Shown piece after piece: positions 36,069 through 44,705 of a stretch of 64,000 nucleotides of DNA. A program made the translations under genes and the position numbers. The DNA lies in the NCBI GenBank assembly GCA_027531145.1, contig JAPZRF010000022.1, forward strand, positions 62,001 through 126,000, in the 5' to 3' direction. The notes under the pieces were generated by a model. The model ran no database searches, was not told where the DNA came from, and saw only the letters and a program-made list of their open reading frames with translations. Source of the DNA: Brevundimonas sp. (GTDB lineage: Bacteria > Pseudomonadota > Alphaproteobacteria > Caulobacterales > Caulobacteraceae). Each line of letters begins with the position of its first letter. Position 1 is the first letter of the stretch.

Positions 36069-38893
36069 ACCTCGCGGCGCGTCTGCGGCCCTGCGGTCCC
36101 GTGGTCGATCCCGCGGCGGCGGCGCGGGCGCATGAGGATCTCGGCGGGCCTGAGCCGTGGGAGATGCTGGCACCGGTGTTCGCTGCCTCGCCCTATCTGA
36201 CGGCGCTGGGGCGCCGTGACCCGGCACGGCTGGCGTCGCTGCTGGCGGATGAGCCCGACGCCCGGCTGGCCGATCTGCTGGCACGGACGGCGGCGCTGGG
36301 GGGCGGGGCCGAGGCGGTGTCCGGCCCGCTACGCCGGCTCAAAGCTGAGCTGCACCTGCTGACGGCGCTCGCCGACCTCGGCGGTGTCTGGCCGCTGGAG
36401 CGGGTCACCGGCGCGCTCAGCGCCTTCGCCGACGCGGCGGTCGCCTCCGCCCTGCGTTCGCTGGCCCACGACCTCCGCGCCCGGGGCGTGCTGACCAGCC
36501 TGCCGGACGATCCGCGCGGGCCGCTCCCTGGCCTGTTCCTGCTGGCCATGGGCAAACACGGGGCGGGGGAGCTGAACTACTCCTCGGACATCGACGTGTC
36601 TGTCTTCTGGGAGCCCGAGGTCGTGCAGGCCGTGCTGTCCGGATCGGTCGAGCCGCAGCGCATCATGGATCGCCTCGCCCAGGGGCTGGCGACTCTGCTG
36701 TCTGAACGCACCGGCGAGGGCTATGTCTTCCGCACCGACCTGCGGCTGCGTCCCGATCCTTCGTCCACGCCCCCGGCCGTGGCCGCTCCCATGGCGCTGG
36801 CCTACTATGAGTCTGTCGGCCAGAACTGGGAGCGCGCCGCCTTCATCAAGGCCCGACCGCTGGCGGGCGACCTGGCCGAGGCCAGGGCGTTCCTCGACGC
36901 CCTGAAGCCGTTTGTCTGGCGGCGCAGCCTCGACTATCCGGCCATTCTCGACATCCAGTCGATCAAGCGCCAGATCCACGCGTGGAAGACGGGTCAAGGA
37001 CTGAGCGCCGGCGGAGCCAACCTCAAGCTCGGGCGCGGCGGCATCCGCGAGATCGAGTTCTACGCCCAGACCCAGCAGTTGATCCTCGGCGGGCGCGACC
37101 CGTCGCTGCGCGCGCCGCGTACGGTGGAGGCCCTCGCCGCGCTGGCCGCGGCGGCTCGAACCCCGCCGGAGGTGGCGGAGGAATTGACCGCCGCCTATCG
37201 TCGCCTGCGCGACCTCGAACACCGGGTGCAGATGCTCGACGACGAGCAGAGCCATGTGCTGCCACTCGATCCCGATCGTCGCCGGGCCGTCGCCGCCCTC
37301 GCCGGGGCCGACGATCTGGTCGCTTTCGACGCCGGGGTCGAGGCGCTGCTGCGGGCGGTCAACGCCCGCTACGGCGAGCTCTTCTCCGAGGAGGAGGACC
37401 TGTCTTCGCAGTGGGGTAGCCTGGTTTTCACCGGGGTCGAGAACGATCCGGAGACCCTGCAGACCCTGACGCGGATGGGCTTCGACGACCCGGCGGCGGT
37501 GAGCGCCACGATCCGCGCCTGGCACCACGGACGCATTCCCGCGACGCGCAGCGCCCGCGGGCGAGAGTTGTTCACGCGGCTGGCTCCGCGGTTGCTGACC
37601 GCAGCGGCGGAGACCGGGGCGCCGAACGCGGCCTTCACCCGTTTCTCGACCTTCTTCGCCGGCCTGACCGCCGGGGTTCAGGTCCAGGCCCTGTTCCTAA
37701 ACCAGCCTGAGCTGTTCACCCTGCTAGTGAGGGTGATGGCTTTCGCGCCGCGGCTGGCGCGCCAGCTGGGCCGGCATCCCGCGACGCTGGACAGCATCCT
37801 CGACGAGCGCTTCCTCGCGCCGCTGGAGGCGGACACCGGGGTGCTCGACGAGATTGTCGCCGCGGCCGGCGACGCCGATTTCGAGGAGGCCATGAACCGG
37901 GTGCGCCGGGCGGTGCGCGAACAGGTCTTCCGCATCGGCCTGCAGACCATTCTCGGACGGGCCGGTGCCGAGGCGGCGGGCTGGGCCTTCACCGCCCTGG
38001 CCGATGCAGCACTGGCGGCCCTCGCCCCGGCGGCGCTGCGCGAGGCCGAGCGGCTGGGCGGGGCCTGTCCGGGCGCGGTGGCGGTGGTGGCACTCGGCAA
38101 GGCCGGCTCGCGCGAGATGACGGCGGCGTCCGACCTCGACCTGATGACCGTGTTTGAGGCCCCGGACGGCGCGTTGTCAGCGGCAAGAGGCTGGCCCGCT
38201 GACGTCTTCTACGCCCGCTTCACCCAGCGGCTGGTGGCGGCCCTGTCGACCCAGACCGCCGAGGGTGGTTTGTATGAGGTCGATATGCGCCTGCGGCCCT
38301 CGGGCTCGGCGGGGCCCGTATCGGTAAGTCTGCCGGCGATCGAGCTCTACTACCGCGGCGAGGCGGACACCTGGGAGTTCCTCGCCCTGACCCGGGCCCG
38401 GGTAGCCTGGGCCAGCGACCCCGGCTTCGGTGCCCGGGTGGCGGACACGATCGAGGCCGCCCTGCGCCGCCGGCGCCGCGGTGTGAAGATCGCTGCGGAT
38501 GTGCTGGCCATGCGCCGGCTGATGGACCGCGAACGCCCGCCGCGCGGCTTCTGGGACATGAAGCTCTCGCCCGGTGGACTGGTCGATGCGGAGTTCGCCG
38601 CCCAGTTGCTGCAGTTGAAGGCCGCACTCGCCGGCAAGCCGCTGACGGTCTCGACCCTTGAGGCCCTGGCCGGGGAGCCGCGGCTGGCCAAGGCCTGGCG
38701 GCTGCAGCAGCGGCTGGCCCAGGTGCTGGCCTGCGCCCTTGAGGAAACCGGCGATGTGGAGGCTGAACCTGCCGGCCTCAAACAACGCCTGGCCGAGGCG
38801 GGCGGCGCGGTCGATTTCACGGCCCTGCAAGGGCAGCTTGAGGCGGTCCGCCGGGCGGCGCGGGCCCGCTTGCTGCGCCTGCTCGGTGCCTGA
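36065..38893 (+). CDS. glnE: Bifunctional glutamine synthetase adenylyltransferase/adenylyl-removing enzyme
   Basis: A 942-residue protein with the two nucleotidyltransferase domains of GlnE. The N-terminal deadenylylase motif is MGKHGAGELNYSSDIDVSVF, and the C-terminal adenylylase motif is LGKAGSREMTAASDLDLMTV. GRGGIREIEFYAQTQQLI is another family signature. GlnE switches glutamine synthetase activity according to nitrogen status through PII. Full length for the family. It overlaps the kinase gene, so nitrogen control may be co-transcribed with this two-component system. Confidence 0.96.
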   Translation: MNLAARLRPCGPVVDPAAAARAHEDLGGPEPWEMLAPVFAASPYLTALGRRDPARLASLLADEPDARLADLLARTAALGGGAEAVSGPLRRLKAELHLLTALADLGGVWPLERVTGALSAFADAAVASALRSLAHDLRARGVLTSLPDDPRGPLPGLFLLAMGKHGAGELNYSSDIDVSVFWEPEVVQAVLSGSVEPQRIMDRLAQGLATLLSERTGEGYVFRTDLRLRPDPSSTPPAVAAPMALAYYESVGQNWERAAFIKARPLAGDLAEARAFLDALKPFVWRRSLDYPAILDIQSIKRQIHAWKTGQGLSAGGANLKLGRGGIREIEFYAQTQQLILGGRDPSLRAPRTVEALAALAAAARTPPEVAEELTAAYRRLRDLEHRVQMLDDEQSHVLPLDPDRRRAVAALAGADDLVAFDAGVEALLRAVNARYGELFSEEEDLSSQWGSLVFTGVENDPETLQTLTRMGFDDPAAVSATIRAWHHGRIPATRSARGRELFTRLAPRLLTAAAETGAPNAAFTRFSTFFAGLTAGVQVQALFLNQPELFTLLVRVMAFAPRLARQLGRHPATLDSILDERFLAPLEADTGVLDEIVAAAGDADFEEAMNRVRRAVREQVFRIGLQTILGRAGAEAAGWAFTALADAALAALAPAALREAERLGGACPGAVAVVALGKAGSREMTAASDLDLMTVFEAPDGALSAARGWPADVFYARFTQRLVAALSTQTAEGGLYEVDMRLRPSGSAGPVSVSLPAIELYYRGEADTWEFLALTRARVAWASDPGFGARVADTIEAALRRRRRGVKIAADVLAMRRLMDRERPPRGFWDMKLSPGGLVDAEFAAQLLQLKAALAGKPLTVSTLEALAGEPRLAKAWRLQQRLAQVLACALEETGDVEAEPAGLKQRLAEAGGAVDFTALQGQLEAVRRAARARLLRLLGA

Positions 38894-38977
38894 CGCGACG
38901 GACTCGCCGCCCGGGGCCGTTCTATCTCCGGGGGCTTCTTTTTGGGACGGTCGCTGGCCGTCAGACGGAGACAACCA

Positions 38978-39451
38978 ATGAAGGGCATCATTCTCATCGC
39001 TGCGCTCGGCCTGACCGCCGGCGCAGCTGCCGCCCAGGACCGGGGTGGTCCGCTGGCTCGCGCCGATGCAGACAACGACGGGGTCATAACCCGCGCCGAG
39101 TTCATCGAGGCGCGCCTCGCGCCGCTGCGGCGGCTCGACGCCGATGGCGACGGGACAGTCACCCGTGCCGAGGGCGAGGCCGTCGGTGCCGCCATGGCGG
39201 CGCGCGGCGGCGCGCGACCCGGGCCGCGTTCTGAGCAGGGCGCGCGACCCCGGGGCGAGCGGCGCGGTATGCGCGGGCTCGATCAGCTGCCCATCACCCT
39301 CGCCCAGGCCGAGGCCAGGGCGGCCGAGGATTTTGCCCGGTTCGATCTCGACGGCGACGGCCGCCTCACGGCCGCCGAGCGCGAGGAGCTGGAAAGCCGG
39401 ATGTCGGCGGCGCGCGCAGGCGGCTTCGGCGGCCCCGACGGGGACCGCTGA
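38978..39451 (+). CDS. Exported EF-hand calcium-binding protein
   Basis: A 157-residue protein. ATG 38978 begins a signal peptide (GIILIAALGLTAGAAAAQ). Three EF-hand loops are visible: DADNDGVITRAEF, DADGDGTVTRAEG and DLDGDGRLTAAER. The Arg/Gly-rich stretch between the second and third is likely disordered. It is expected in the periplasm and to bind Ca2+. It lies just upstream of the ECF sigma trio and in the same direction, so it could belong to that regulon, but no shared promoter was shown. Confidence 0.85.
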   Translation: MKGIILIAALGLTAGAAAAQDRGGPLARADADNDGVITRAEFIEARLAPLRRLDADGDGTVTRAEGEAVGAAMAARGGARPGPRSEQGARPRGERRGMRGLDQLPITLAQAEARAAEDFARFDLDGDGRLTAAEREELESRMSAARAGGFGGPDGDR

Positions 39452-39641
39452 GGACGTGCGGATGGATCGGCGCGGGCCTTTTCCGGTCGCGGCTGCGGCT
39501 CCCGTCGGGGACGCCGCCTCGCCGTGGTGGCGCGCGCCGATCGGTCCGTGCTCAACTGGAGACCTGAGTCTCGTCGGGGCCGGTCGGGGCATGCTCGCCC
39601 GACCGGCCGCAGCGGACGACCGGAGAGCGGGACGAGACGGA

Positions 39642-40205
39642 GTGGAGCGGTCAGAGGACCCGGATGAGGATCTGGTGCGGCGCGTGGCCGACGGTGACCC
39701 GGCCGCCATCCAGGCCCTGGTCGCCCGCAAGCTGCCCCGCATGACGGCGCTCGCCTGGCGCATGCTCGGCGACGCCGGCGAGGCCGAGGATGTGGCCCAG
39801 GAGGCCATGCTGCGGGCCTGGCGCCAGGCACCCCGCTGGCGTCCCGGACAGGCGAGGTTTGACACCTGGCTGCACCGGGTGGCGCTGAACCTATGCTACG
39901 ATCGGTTACGCCGTCGGCGCGAGGTCACGGTCGGGCACCTGCCCGAGCGGGCGGACGAAAGCGCCGATCCGGCGCGCGGACTTGAGGCGGCGGATGTCGG
40001 TCGCCGTGTGCAGGCGGCGCTGGTACGCTTGCCGGATCGCCAGCGGGAGGCGATCATTCTGTGCCACTACCAGGAGCTGTCGAACATCGAGGCGGCGGCT
40101 CTGATGTCGGTCAGTGTCGAGGCGATGGAGAGCCTGCTGTCGCGCGGTCGCCGGGCCCTGCGGGCGGCGCTGCTGGAAATCGCTCCGGGCGGGGCGGGAG
40201 CATGA
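39642..40205 (+). CDS. ECF-type RNA polymerase sigma factor
   Basis: A 187-residue sigma factor if started at GTG 39642, which fits the family N-terminus (DEDLVRRVADGDPAAIQALV); ATG 39591 would add 17 residues. Region 2 is WRMLGDAGEAEDVAQEAML and WLHRVALNLCYDRLRRRR; region 4 is LPDRQREAIILCHYQ and VSVEAMESLLSRGRRAL. Regions 1.1 and 3 are lacking, as in ECF factors. The two next genes look like its membrane anti-sigma and a periplasmic metal sensor, the arrangement of cnrH/cnrY/cnrX. Confidence 0.88.
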   Translation: MERSEDPDEDLVRRVADGDPAAIQALVARKLPRMTALAWRMLGDAGEAEDVAQEAMLRAWRQAPRWRPGQARFDTWLHRVALNLCYDRLRRRREVTVGHLPERADESADPARGLEAADVGRRVQAALVRLPDRQREAIILCHYQELSNIEAAALMSVSVEAMESLLSRGRRALRAALLEIAPGGAGA

Positions 40206-40651
40206 GGATGGATCAGACCCGACTGGGCGAACTGGCGGAAGCTTACGGAGCAGACTGGCGGCGGTGGCCCGAGGCCGAGCGGGAGGCCGCGCGCGCCCTG
40301 CTGGCGACTGATCTGGCCGCCGAGCGGCTGTTGTTCGCGGAGCGTCAGCTCGATGCCGCGCTCGATCTTGCGCCGCGCCTCGAAGTGTCGGCCGCCCTGC
40401 GCGAGCGCGTTGTCGCGGCCGCGCCCCGCCCCGTGACGTGGCCGTTCGCCAGCCTGCGTGCCCGCTGGAGACGGGCGGGGGCTTCCGGGCGGTCAGTGTG
40501 GCTGTCCGGCATGGGCGTCGCGGCCGCCGTGTGCGCTGGCCTGCTGGTCGGCGAGGCCATGGTCGTCGGGATTTCGGCAGGCCTGCAGGCGGATTCGGTG
40601 CTGTATCTCGCCTCGCTGGATGCGGTCGATGATACGGAGATCCTGCAATGA
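40202..40651 (+). CDS. Probable membrane anti-sigma factor
   Basis: A 149-residue protein starting at ATG 40202 (ATGA overlap with the sigma gene); ATG 40208 is a close alternative. The N-terminal about 90 residues are cytoplasmic and helical, with LGELAEAYGADWRRWPEAER at the start. One membrane helix lies near 100-125 (MGVAAAVCAGLLVGEAMVVG), with a short periplasmic tail. Position between an ECF sigma gene and a metal-sensor gene, and the single-helix layout, suggest it holds the sigma factor. No sequence motif proves this. Confidence 0.7.
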   Translation: MRMDQTRLGELAEAYGADWRRWPEAEREAARALLATDLAAERLLFAERQLDAALDLAPRLEVSAALRERVVAAAPRPVTWPFASLRARWRRAGASGRSVWLSGMGVAAAVCAGLLVGEAMVVGISAGLQADSVLYLASLDAVDDTEILQ

Positions 40652-41160
40652 GCCCGCGTCTCCTCGGCGGGTTGCTGGTGCTGTCGTTGGCCCTGAACGC
40701 CTTCGCCATCGCCGGCGGGGTGACCGTCTGGCGTGAGCTCAAGGCGGTCGAGGCGCGCGTGGCCGAACGCCTGCCGCCCCCCCAGCCATCGTTCCGCCAG
40801 GCCATGGGCAGCCTTTCGCCGGAGACGCGGGTTCGGGTCAGGGAGGCGCTCCGGGCCGCGGCCCTGGCGGCGCGTCCGGACTTCGAGCGGGCGCGCGAGG
40901 CCCGGCGTCAGGCCATCGTCCGTTCGGGTGCCGCCCAGCTGGATCGTGCGGCCGTTTTCGCCCTGCTGGCGGAGTCGCGCGAAGCGGAGCTGCGCGGCCG
41001 GATCCGCCTCGAGGCGGCGGCGCTGGACCTGTTCGAGACCCTGACGCCCGAGGAAAGGGCGATCCTGTCGCCGATTTTCGCGCGGCGGTTCACTGGCCCG
41101 CGGCGCTCCGACGGGCCGTTGCCGCCGGTGGTCGCACCGCCTCAGGAGACCTTGAGGTAG
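40648..41160 (+). CDS. Periplasmic heavy-metal sensor-like protein (CnrX/ZraP type)
   Basis: A 170-residue protein with an N-terminal anchor helix (LLVLSLALNAFAIAGGVTVW) and a periplasmic helical-hairpin domain. The pattern includes FRQAMGSLSPETRVRVREAL and RQAIVRSGAAQLDRAAVFALLAESREAE, typical of CnrX/ZraP. No obvious Cys or His-rich cluster was seen, so metal specificity is unclear. It overlaps the anti-sigma gene by 4 nt. Its last 19 nt overlap the end of rpoN, which is on the other strand. Confidence 0.75.
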   Translation: MSPRLLGGLLVLSLALNAFAIAGGVTVWRELKAVEARVAERLPPPQPSFRQAMGSLSPETRVRVREALRAAALAARPDFERAREARRQAIVRSGAAQLDRAAVFALLAESREAELRGRIRLEAAALDLFETLTPEERAILSPIFARRFTGPRRSDGPLPPVVAPPQETLR

Positions 41161-42632
41161 CGCTTGCGCTCGACCGAGGAGGGAATGCGCAGGACCTCCC
41201 GGTACTTGGCCACCGTGCGCCGGGCGATGTCGATGCCCGCTTCCTTGAGCAGTTCAACGATACGGTCGTCGGACAGCACGTCCGCGTCGCTGGCCTCGGC
41301 CTCGATCATCGTCCTGATGCGGTGGCGCACGGCCTCGGCCGAGTGGGTCGCCCCGCCGTCCGAAGCCTGGATCGCGGCGGTGAAGAAGAACTTCAGCTCG
41401 AACACGCCGCGCGGCGTGGCGACATATTTGTTCGAGGTCACCCGGCTGACGGTGGACTCGTGCATGCCGATGACCTCGGCCACGGTCTTGAGGTTCAGCG
41501 GCCGCAGGAACTCCACCCCGAAGGCGAGGAAGGCGTCCTGCTGGCGCACGATCTCCGAGGCGACCTTGAGGATGGTCTTGGCCCGCTGGTCCAGCGAGCG
41601 CACCAGCCAGCTGGCCTGGGCGGCGCAGTCGGCAACGAAGGCCTTCTCCGTCTCAGAACGCGCAGCGTCGGCGACCACGGCGTGATAGCGCTTGTCGATC
41701 AGGATACGCGGCAGGGTGTCGGTGTTCAGCTCCACGCGCCAGCCGCCGGCCGGGTCGGGCCGGACATGGACGTCGGGGATCAGGGTCTGGGCTGGCTCGC
41801 CGCCGAAGCCGGCACCGGGCCGCGGGGTTAGAGCCTTCAGCTCGGCGATCATGTCGGTCAGGTCGTCGGCGTCGACGCCGCAGACCCGGCGCAGGCCGGC
41901 CAGGTCGCGGCGCGCCAGCAGATCGAGGTTCTCGACCAGCGCCGCCATGGCCGGGTCGTAGCGGTTGCGCTCGACCAGCTGCAGCTTCAGGCACTCCGGC
42001 ACCGAGCGGGCCATGACGCCGGTCGGCTCGAAGCCGTGGCATACTGCCAGCACCGCCTCGACCCGCGCAGGATCGCAGCCGAGCCGGTCGGCGATCTCGG
42101 CCAGCTCGCCGCGCAGGTAGCCACCGTCGTCAACCTGGTCGATCAGGGCGAGGGCTATGGCGTGGTCGCTCGGGGCCAGCCGGGCGGAGGAGGCCTGGGC
42201 CTGCAGATGCTCCCACAGGGTCAGCTCGCGTCGGTCGGGGCGCTCTTCCCCCAGGTCCTCAAGATCGCCGCCGCGGCCGACGCCGGACCAGTCGGACAAG
42301 CCGGGCTGGGCCTCGCCTTCGGGGGCGCGGTCGCTGACCCTTTCGCCGGGGCTGGCGTCGCCGTAGATATCACCCTCGCCGGCGTCCAGCGCTGCCGCCG
42401 CCTCCCCGGGCGCGGGATCGTCGACGCCGCTGTCACGGTCCGGGGTGTCTGGCAGGGGCTCGGCCTCGCCGTCGGGCTCATCGCGCGCAAGCAGCGGATT
42501 GCGCTCCAGCTCCTGCTCGACGAAGGCCTCCAGCTCGAGATTGGAGAGCTGCAACAGCTTGATGGCCTGCTGCAGCTGGGGAGTGACCACCAGCCCCTGG
42601 CCCTGCCGGATCTCCAGCCTCTGTCCTAGCAC
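41142..42632 (-). CDS. rpoN: RNA polymerase sigma-54 factor RpoN
   Basis: A 496-residue sigma-54 protein starting at GTG. Region I is glutamine-rich (VVTPQLQQAIKLLQLSNLEL), followed by an acidic region II, the core-binding region and the RpoN box near the C-terminus (ARRTVAKYREVL, IPSSVERKR). It directs transcription at -24/-12 promoters with ATP-dependent activators; in Caulobacterales these include flagellar and stalk genes. It lies downstream of lptB, as is common. Its 3' end overlaps the convergent metal-sensor gene by 19 nt. Confidence 0.96.
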   Translation of the reverse strand: MLGQRLEIRQGQGLVVTPQLQQAIKLLQLSNLELEAFVEQELERNPLLARDEPDGEAEPLPDTPDRDSGVDDPAPGEAAAALDAGEGDIYGDASPGERVSDRAPEGEAQPGLSDWSGVGRGGDLEDLGEERPDRRELTLWEHLQAQASSARLAPSDHAIALALIDQVDDGGYLRGELAEIADRLGCDPARVEAVLAVCHGFEPTGVMARSVPECLKLQLVERNRYDPAMAALVENLDLLARRDLAGLRRVCGVDADDLTDMIAELKALTPRPGAGFGGEPAQTLIPDVHVRPDPAGGWRVELNTDTLPRILIDKRYHAVVADAARSETEKAFVADCAAQASWLVRSLDQRAKTILKVASEIVRQQDAFLAFGVEFLRPLNLKTVAEVIGMHESTVSRVTSNKYVATPRGVFELKFFFTAAIQASDGGATHSAEAVRHRIRTMIEAEASDADVLSDDRIVELLKEAGIDIARRTVAKYREVLRIPSSVERKRYLKVS

Positions 42633-42663
42633 GTGCCCCCCGGTCCCTCAGCCCCTCGGGCGG

Positions 42664-42680
42664 TTGGCCCGAAACTTGCT
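42664..42680 (+). promoter_or_regulatory. Sigma-54-like -24/-12 motif, antisense to lptB
   Basis: TTGGCCCG-N4-TTGCT matches the -24/-12 consensus TTGGCACG-N4-TTGCT at all but one position. It lies between rpoN and lptB on the plus strand, so it would drive transcription away from rpoN and antisense to the 3' end of lptB. No plus-strand gene follows closely, so it may be chance or the start of an antisense RNA. Confidence 0.35.
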
Positions 42681-42728
42681 GATACCTTGGCCCCCGAGGA
42701 GTTAACGTCGGTCTAAGCGCGGCGAAGC

Positions 42729-43574
42729 TCAGCGCTTCGGCTTGCGGGCCTGCCGGGGTGGCGTGTGCGCTCCGGGGTCGTAGAGGTCGCCCAGATAGAC
42801 GCGGCGAACCTCGGGGTCGGCGATGATCTCGGCCGGCGCGCCCACGAACAGCACTTGACCGGCCGAGATGATGGCGGCGCGGTCGGTGATCTCCAGCGTC
42901 TCGCGCACATTGTGGTCGGTGATCAGCACGCCGATGCCGCGGCCGGCGAGGTAGCGGATCACCTGGCGGATGTCGGCGATGGCCAGCGGGTCGATCCCGG
43001 CGAACGGCTCGTCCAGCAGCATGAAGCTGGGCTTGCCGGCAAGGGCGCGGGCGATCTCCGCGCGGCGCCGCTCACCGCCCGAGAGGGCACCGGCGGGTGC
43101 CTCCTTGAGATGGCTGATATGTAGATCCTCAAGCAGCCGGTCGACGTCGGCCGCGACCCGTCCCGCCGGCGTGTTGAGCTCGGCGACGGCGGCGACGTTC
43201 TCGCCGACGGTCATGCCGCGGAAGATCGAGGCCTCCTGCGCCAGATAGCCCAGCCCCAAGCGGGCGCGCTGGTACATCGGCTGGGCCGTGATGTCCTCGC
43301 CGTCCAGCCAGATTCTTCCGGAATCCGGCGGGATCAGGCCCGTGATCATGTAGAAGCAGGTGGTCTTGCCAGCGCCGTTCGGGCCCAGCAGGCCCACCAC
43401 CTCGCCGCGCTGCACCGTCAGGGACACGTCGCGCACCACCTGCCGGGCCCCGAAGCTGCGGGCGATGTGCTCAATGCGCAGGCCTTTCGGTCGCGGCGCG
43501 GTGTCAGCCTCCGCCGGCGCGCCGGCGTCCGACCGTGGCGTGCGGTTAAGCAGGGAGAGTTCCTTGCGCGGCAC
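42729..43574 (-). CDS. lptB: LPS export ABC transporter ATP-binding protein LptB
   Basis: A 281-residue ATPase started at GTG 43574. After a about 30-residue Pro/Ala-rich N-terminal extension it has Walker A ([12 protein letters not shown]), the Q-loop (YLAQEASIF), the ABC signature (LSGGERRRAEIARAL), Walker B (FMLLDEPFAGIDP) and the H-loop (LITDHNVRETL). It powers LPS transport with LptFG. The N-terminal extension is longer than in E. coli LptB; a shorter internal start would need a codon not obvious here. The gap to lptA is 9 nt. Confidence 0.95.
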   Translation of the reverse strand: MPRKELSLLNRTPRSDAGAPAEADTAPRPKGLRIEHIARSFGARQVVRDVSLTVQRGEVVGLLGPNGAGKTTCFYMITGLIPPDSGRIWLDGEDITAQPMYQRARLGLGYLAQEASIFRGMTVGENVAAVAELNTPAGRVAADVDRLLEDLHISHLKEAPAGALSGGERRRAEIARALAGKPSFMLLDEPFAGIDPLAIADIRQVIRYLAGRGIGVLITDHNVRETLEITDRAAIISAGQVLFVGAPAEIIADPEVRRVYLGDLYDPGAHTPPRQARKPKR

Positions 43575-43583
43575 GGGTCCGGG

Positions 43584-44054
43584 TCAGTTCTGCTCGGGGT
43601 AGAGGACGCCCTGCACGCGGCCGCCCGTTCCGCCGGACAGGCGGGCTGCGCCGCTGTCGATGTTGTAGGTCCCGACCGTCCCGGTCAGCACATTGCGTCC
43701 CTGCGTCAGGATCACGTCGCCGGTCACCGTCACGACGCCCTCGCTCACCGAATAGGTGGCGCGGTCTCCGCGCAGCGTCTGGTTCGGCGTCACGTAATAG
43801 ACGCCGCCGCTGGCCTCGATCCGCGTGATCGCGCCATTGGTCATGGTCACCTCGACGGCTTCGGCGCGTAGTCGGTTCTGGCCCTGCAGGATCTCGGCGT
43901 CGCCGCGCAGGGAGATACCGCTCGGCGTATATTCCCCGGTGTTGGCCCCGTACATGATCGGTGCTCGGCTGGGCGGGGTCTGGGCCGAGACCTGGGCCGC
44001 GACGCCGGTGCCGGCGATGACCGCGATGGCGAGGATGGAGGTCAGCTTCATCAT
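43584..44054 (-). CDS. lptA: LPS transport periplasmic protein LptA
   Basis: A 156-residue protein when started at ATG 44054; a second ATG follows directly. The longer frame upstream lies inside lptC and is rejected. A signal peptide (ILAIAVIAGTGVAAQVSA) leads to an OstA-like beta-jellyroll (GDAEILQGQNRLRAEAVEV, RIEASGGVYYVTPNQTLRG, VTVTGDVILTQGRNVL). It forms the periplasmic bridge that carries LPS from LptC to LptD. It begins 1 nt after the lptC stop. Confidence 0.93.
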   Translation of the reverse strand: MMKLTSILAIAVIAGTGVAAQVSAQTPPSRAPIMYGANTGEYTPSGISLRGDAEILQGQNRLRAEAVEVTMTNGAITRIEASGGVYYVTPNQTLRGDRATYSVSEGVVTVTGDVILTQGRNVLTGTVGTYNIDSGAARLSGGTGGRVQGVLYPEQN

Positions 44055-44055
44055 G

Positions 44056-44703
44056 TCAGTCGCCTGCCGCGCTGAGGGTACCGCGCACCTTCTCACCGGG
44101 CCGCCCGAAAAGCTCGATTCGATCGCCCTGATCGTGGATGGCATAGGCCGAAGCGCGGATGGTTCCAAGGGGCCCCGCGCCCTCGATGCCCTTGTCGCCG
44201 CGGATAATGCCGGTCTCGGTGTCGATCACGGCTTCGGGAGAGGTCAGGCGGAAGCCGGAGTCCGCGTCCATGATGCGGACATTGGCCCCCAGCGTCACCG
44301 TCTTGCGGGTCTGGTCGTAGACGCCGGCGTCGGCGGTCAGCTCGGTGACCGCGTTGCCGCCGAGGTTGAGCCGCATGACGGGCCCGTTCAGGCGAAAGAA
44401 GCCCGTCGCCGGATCGCGCACGGCCCGCTCGGCACCGATGATGAAGGAGCGGCCCGCCGCGTCCTGGCTGTGGAACAAGGGATTGTCGAGGCGCACCTCG
44501 CGGGTCTCGCTGGCGTTGCGCTCGACGCCGGAGATCACGGTCCGAAGGACCGTCCAGCTCAGCGCTCCGCCGGCCAGCAGCAGGATGGCCACCGGCAGCA
44601 CCCGCCGCGCCAGCTGCACGCGTCGGGCTCGGGCGCGAAAGCGGGCGGCGGTCCGGGCGACCCGGGCCTCGTCAGCTTCTGTGCGGCGCTCGAACTCGTC
44701 CAT
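44056..44703 (-). CDS. lptC: LPS export protein LptC
   Basis: A 215-residue protein with one membrane helix (about 33-52, VLPVAILLLAGGALSWTVL) and a periplasmic jellyroll (MRLNLGGNAVTELTADAGVY, VTLGANVRIMDADSGFRL). ATG 44703 is chosen because sequence upstream belongs to the rnd gene. It passes LPS from LptBFG to LptA. The gap to rnd is 2 nt, so rnd-lptC-lptA-lptB probably forms one transcript. Confidence 0.93.
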   Translation of the reverse strand: MDEFERRTEADEARVARTAARFRARARRVQLARRVLPVAILLLAGGALSWTVLRTVISGVERNASETREVRLDNPLFHSQDAAGRSFIIGAERAVRDPATGFFRLNGPVMRLNLGGNAVTELTADAGVYDQTRKTVTLGANVRIMDADSGFRLTSPEAVIDTETGIIRGDKGIEGAGPLGTIRASAYAIHDQGDRIELFGRPGEKVRGTLSAAGD

Positions 44704-44705
44704 GG

